A DNA stretch of 8,094 nt from JBBIRT01 sp037441725 (GTDB taxonomy: Bacteria > Desulfobacterota > BSN033 > UBA1163): positions 1-8,094 of the forward strand of contig JBBIRT010000138.1 of the NCBI GenBank assembly GCA_037441725.1, given 5' to 3'. This document shows, piece after piece, positions 5,049 through 8,094 of the stretch. Numbering within the stretch: position 1 is the stretch's first letter; each line of letters opens with the position of its first letter. A model generated the notes under the pieces. It ran no database searches. It was not told the origin of the DNA and saw only the letters and a program-made list of their open reading frames with translations. The translations under genes were made by a program, and so were the position numbers.

Positions 5049-7658
5049 TCAGCAAACAATATTGACTAATTTTTTAGGAACGAGAATCACCCGTTTAATC
5101 TCTTTTCCCTCGACTAATCTTCGAATCCTCTCGCTCCTCAAGGCCCAGGCCTTGACCTCTTCTTCACCATAGGAGACCGGGATAGTCATTCGATCCCTAA
5201 GTTTCCCATTGACCTGAATAACGATCAATACCTCATCTTCTAAAATGGCCTCTGGATCATAATCTGGCCATCTGGTTTTCAGGATAGATTGTTGATTTCC
5301 CAAGGCCTCCCAGAGTTCTTCTGCAAAATGGGGAACAAAGGGAGAAAGCAGAATGACGACCGTTTCAATCGCCTCCCGGATCACTCTTCGTGAGATTTCA
5401 TCGGTTTGATCTCTAATCGGTGAAGTATAGATCTCATTGACCAATTCCATAATGGCACTGATGGCTGTGTTGAAATGGAATCGTTCGATGTCCTCTGTCA
5501 CCTTTTTAATCGTTTTATGAGTCTTCTGTCTAAGAGATTTCTGATCCCCATCAAGGGACGTTCCAAAGGCAAGGGGCTTTACCGCCTGCAGAGGATGATG
5601 GAGCTCGTAAAAAAGTCTCCAGACCCGATTGAGGAAGCGAGCCGACCCCTCAACTCCCTGGTCACTCCAGTCAAGATCTTTTTCAGGAGGAGAGGCAAAA
5701 AGGCAGAACATCCTCGCTGTATCCGCTCCATATTTCTCAACCAAGTACTCAGGGTCGACCACATTCTTCTTCGATTTGGACATCTTCTCCAGCCTTCCAA
5801 TGGAAACCTGACCTCCACACTTCTGACACCGGATCCCATTTTCTCGTTCCTCTACCTCTGAGGGAAAGAGATAGCCATCTCTGGAACATTCATAGACCTC
5901 TTTGCAGACCATTCCTTGGGTCAAAAGGTTTGTGAATGGTTCCTCCACATTGACCCACCCCATTTCCTTTAAAACCCGCGTAAAAAAACGAGAATAGAGA
6001 AGGTGTAAGATGGCATGTTCAATTCCACCGATATATTGATCCACAGGCATCCAGTAATCCACCCTTTTTCGATCCAGGGGGCCCTGATCATAATCAGGAC
6101 ATGCAAACCGATCAAAATACCATGAGGATTCAACAAAGGTGTCCATGGTATCTGTTTCTCTCCGACCTGGTCCACCGCACCTTGGACATGATGTTTTCAC
6201 AAATTCCTCTAAACCAGCCAGAGGAGATTCCCCTCTTCCCGTAATCTCCACATTGAAAGGGAGAACCACAGGGAGGTCTTTCTCAGGAACAGGTACGGTT
6301 CCACACCGTTCACAATAGATGATTGGAATAGGGGCCCCCCAATACCGCTGTCTCGAAATCCCCCAATCCCTCAGCCGATAACTGATTCGGCTACCCCCAA
6401 GGCCATTTTCCTCAAGGTAATTGGCTATCCTTTCTCTGGCTTTAATACTATCCATGCCATTGAATGGTCCAGAATTGATTAGGATCCCCTCGCCCTCATA
6501 GGCTTCGGTCATGGTTTCAGCCTTTAATGTCTGTCCCTCAGGTTGAACCACAACGATTAATGGGAGCCCATATTTCTTTGCAAATTCAAAATCCCTCTGA
6601 TCATGGGTCGGCACAGCCATCACCGCTCCAGTCCCATAATCCATCAAGACAAAATTGGCCACAAAGATCGGCATTCTGGCCTTTGTCATGGGATTCAGAC
6701 AATAGGCCCCTGTAAACACCCCTTCCTTTTCAGTGGTCTCGGCAGTTCTTTTCATTTTGTCCTGCCTCTTCATCCTTTCCACAAATGCTTTTACTGCCTC
6801 CTCTTGAGCAGTTCCCTTCGATAGGCTCAAGGCAAGAGGGTGCTCTGGAGCAAGGCTCATAAACGTGGCTCCAAAAACAGTATCTTGTCGTGTGGTGAAG
6901 ACTTTGATCACCTCTTTAGAATGCTCCAATGGAAAATGAATCTCTGCTCCAACAGATTTTCCTATCCAGTTCCGCTGCATGGTGAGTACGCGTTCAGGCC
7001 ATCCCGGAAGCTGATCACACCATTTTAAAAGCTCTTCAGCATAATCCGTGATTTTAAAAAACCATTGATCAAGCTCCTTCTGGGTTACTCCTGGATCATC
7101 TGCATGACCCCTCCAACAGGTTCCGTCGCTCATGACCTGTTCATTGGCCAAAACGGTCTTACAGATCTCACACCAGTTAACAAACGATCGCTTCTTATAG
7201 GCCAATCCCTTCTCAAACATTTTAATAAAAAAGAGCTGCTCCCACTTGTAATAGGAGACATCACAAGTCGCAAACTCCCGATCCCAATCGTAGCTGAAGC
7301 CCATTCGCTTCAATTGATTCTTCATGGTCCGAATATTCTCATAGGTCCATTTGGCAGGATGAACGCCGTGCTCGATGGCAGCATTCTCTGCCGGCATTCC
7401 AAAGGCATCCCATCCCATCGGGTGGAGGACATTAAACCCTCTCATCCTTTTATATCGGGCAATGACATCTCCAATAGAGTAATTTCGCACATGACCCATA
7501 TGGATCTTTCCCGAAGGATAGGGAAACATTTCAAGGAGATAATATTTTGGTCTTTCCAGATCCTCAGTCACCTTAAAGAGATTCTGGTCCTCCCAGATTT
7601 TTTGCCACTTCTCCTCAATTTCTTTTGGTCGATAATGCTGATCCATCGCTAATCCCAT
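5049..7658 (-). CDS. leuS: Leucyl-tRNA synthetase
   Basis: LeuRS attaches leucine to tRNA-Leu and edits mischarged tRNA. The 869 residues are a full bacterial-type enzyme. In order: HIGH motif as HMGH (53-56) after FPYPSGK; a zinc-type region with C163, C166 and C181; the CP1 editing domain (about 225-420) with the threonine-rich TTRQDTVFG (255-263) and MAVPTHDQRD (347-356), where D353 matches the conserved editing aspartate; DWGISRQRYWGAPIP (431-445); cysteine pairs C449/C452 and C491/C494; a leucine-specific insert with C611/C614; KMSKS (625-629); anticodon-binding helices; and the C-terminal domain with IQVNGKLRDR. The ATG at 7658 has AGGA five bases upstream; ATG four codons later is an alternative. 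Residues 277-282 (LSLSKG) coincide with a repeat-like DNA segment noted separately. It follows argG by 60 bp. Confidence 0.97.
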   Translation of the reverse strand: MGLAMDQHYRPKEIEEKWQKIWEDQNLFKVTEDLERPKYYLLEMFPYPSGKIHMGHVRNYSIGDVIARYKRMRGFNVLHPMGWDAFGMPAENAAIEHGVHPAKWTYENIRTMKNQLKRMGFSYDWDREFATCDVSYYKWEQLFFIKMFEKGLAYKKRSFVNWCEICKTVLANEQVMSDGTCWRGHADDPGVTQKELDQWFFKITDYAEELLKWCDQLPGWPERVLTMQRNWIGKSVGAEIHFPLEHSKEVIKVFTTRQDTVFGATFMSLAPEHPLALSLSKGTAQEEAVKAFVERMKRQDKMKRTAETTEKEGVFTGAYCLNPMTKARMPIFVANFVLMDYGTGAVMAVPTHDQRDFEFAKKYGLPLIVVVQPEGQTLKAETMTEAYEGEGILINSGPFNGMDSIKARERIANYLEENGLGGSRISYRLRDWGISRQRYWGAPIPIIYCERCGTVPVPEKDLPVVLPFNVEITGRGESPLAGLEEFVKTSCPRCGGPGRRETDTMDTFVESSWYFDRFACPDYDQGPLDRKRVDYWMPVDQYIGGIEHAILHLLYSRFFTRVLKEMGWVNVEEPFTNLLTQGMVCKEVYECSRDGYLFPSEVEERENGIRCQKCGGQVSIGRLEKMSKSKKNVVDPEYLVEKYGADTARMFCLFASPPEKDLDWSDQGVEGSARFLNRVWRLFYELHHPLQAVKPLAFGTSLDGDQKSLRQKTHKTIKKVTEDIERFHFNTAISAIMELVNEIYTSPIRDQTDEISRRVIREAIETVVILLSPFVPHFAEELWEALGNQQSILKTRWPDYDPEAILEDEVLIVIQVNGKLRDRMTIPVSYGEEEVKAWALRSERIRRLVEGKEIKRVILVPKKLVNIVC
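6814..6833. repeat. Repeat-like segment inside leuS encoding LALSLSKG
   Basis: The plus strand reads CCCTTCGATAGGCTCAAGGC. From memory this differs at two of 20 positions from a dispersed sequence common in many environmental bacterial genomes, CCCTTCGACAGGCTCAGGGC, whose translation LALSLSKG turns up in unrelated proteins. Here it is in frame in the editing domain of LeuRS, residues 275-282. The surrounding segment has about the same length as in Bacillus LeuRS, so this may be native coding sequence that merely resembles the repeat. No second copy is visible in this window. Confidence 0.35.
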
Positions 7659-7718
7659 CCATTTCCTATATTCATTAATCGTTTTTCAATGTTCGTTCTC
7701 TATCGTCCGTCGTTTAAT
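7659..7718. other. argG-leuS spacer with ACGA-rich low-complexity sequence
   Basis: The minus strand reads ATTAAACGACGGACGATAG followed by AGAACGAACATTG and AAAAACGATTAATG, a loose repetition of ACGA/ACGG words, then the leuS ribosome-binding site (AGGA at 7667-7664). I see no clear promoter pair and no terminator hairpin, so leuS is probably read through from argG. Confidence 0.45.
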
Positions 7719-8094
7719 CTATTCCCTCATCATCTTCCGAATTCGGAGTCTGAGGGCGTTTAATCGAATAAATCCCTCTGCATCCTTTTGATTGTAAACC
7801 GTGTCCTTCTCAAAGGTGGCAAAAGCTCCATGATAGAGTGATTTTTCAGATTTTCTACCGATGACCATACAATTCCCCTTATAAAGTTTCAGACGAACTG
7901 TCCCCGTCACGTCCTTTTGCATCTCATCGATCGTCTTTCTTAGAACCTCCATCTCGGGTGAAAACCAATATCCATAGTAAATCAATTCGGCTATTTTTGG
8001 GATCAAACTATCCCGAAGATGCATGACCTCACGATCCATGGTAATCGACTCGATGGATCTATGCGCAAGGTGAAGGATCGATCCCCCTGGGGTT
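7719..8094 (-). CDS. argG: Argininosuccinate synthase, C-terminal part (5' end outside the window)
   Basis: ArgG joins citrulline and aspartate using ATP to form argininosuccinate, the penultimate step of arginine synthesis. The visible 124 residues are the C-terminal third of a protein usually near 400 residues. The open frame continues to the window edge above the internal ATG at 8039, reading TPGGSILHLAHRSIESIT before MDREVMHLRDSLIPK. Conserved family blocks follow: AELIYYGYWFSPEMEVL, VTGTVRLKLYKGNCMVIGRK, SEKSLY, and the C-terminal QKDAEGFIRLNALRLRI. The N-terminal ATP-pyrophosphatase (PP-loop) domain lies beyond base 8094. The stop is TAG at 7721-7719. The next gene downstream is leuS, not argH. 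The identification is firm; the ATG at 8039 is not the gene start. Confidence 0.96.
   Translation of the reverse strand, partial: TPGGSILHLAHRSIESITMDREVMHLRDSLIPKIAELIYYGYWFSPEMEVLRKTIDEMQKDVTGTVRLKLYKGNCMVIGRKSEKSLYHGAFATFEKDTVYNQKDAEGFIRLNALRLRIRKMMRE

Noticed and set aside
5014..5055. N-terminal extension of lptE from TTG at 5055
   Set aside because: It would place acidic and polar residues before the lipoprotein signal peptide. The ATG at 5013 has its own AGGA and gives a normal signal with lipobox LMGC.
7065..7652. Long 195-residue open frame on the plus strand opposite leuS
   Set aside because: It lies wholly antisense to the strongly conserved N-terminal part of LeuRS, has no family resemblance, and is explained by codon bias of the real gene.

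Overview
This is an ordinary-looking chromosomal core region from a Gram-negative bacterium, most likely a member of the Desulfobacterota (former Deltaproteobacteria). That placement is an inference. It rests on the outer-membrane LPS gene lptE, on lysine-type EF-P modification (efp next to epmA), and on recalled synteny: leuS, lptE, holA and rpsT, with murJ nearby, cluster in several deltaproteobacteria. The DNA is moderately AT-rich. I see no tRNA, rRNA, CRISPR array, transposase or phage gene.

Layout, left to right. Bases 1-36 are probably the first codons of a leftward gene resembling murJ. Bases 37-395 are a divergent intergenic region with a good TTGACA promoter for rpsT, an 18-bp inverted repeat with a 126-nt spacer, and a smaller hairpin. 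rpsT (396-686, rightward) starts with TTG. A 74-bp convergent gap without a convincing terminator follows. Everything from 761 to the right edge is one leftward gene train, read in transcription order: argG (3' part only), leuS, lptE, efp, epmA, a THUMP-domain RNA methyltransferase, holA. Spacings are short: 60 bp, then lptE starting 35 bp after the leuS stop, then 21, 4 and 50 bp, and finally a 4-base ATGA overlap. I see no strong internal promoter, so this is probably one operon.

How the genes fit together. Most of the train serves translation: LeuRS charges leucine tRNA, EF-P rescues ribosomes at polyproline stretches, EpmA modifies EF-P, the methyltransferase probably modifies 23S rRNA, and S20 is a 30S protein across the convergent gap. 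argG (arginine synthesis), lptE (LPS export) and holA (replicative clamp loading) are co-transcribed essential or housekeeping functions rather than one pathway.

I did not find a novel system. The points most worth a second look are the long inverted repeat at 104-265, a stretch of leuS resembling a dispersed repeat (6814-6833), the tightly coupled efp-epmA pair without epmB in view, and altered motifs in EpmA and in the methyltransferase.
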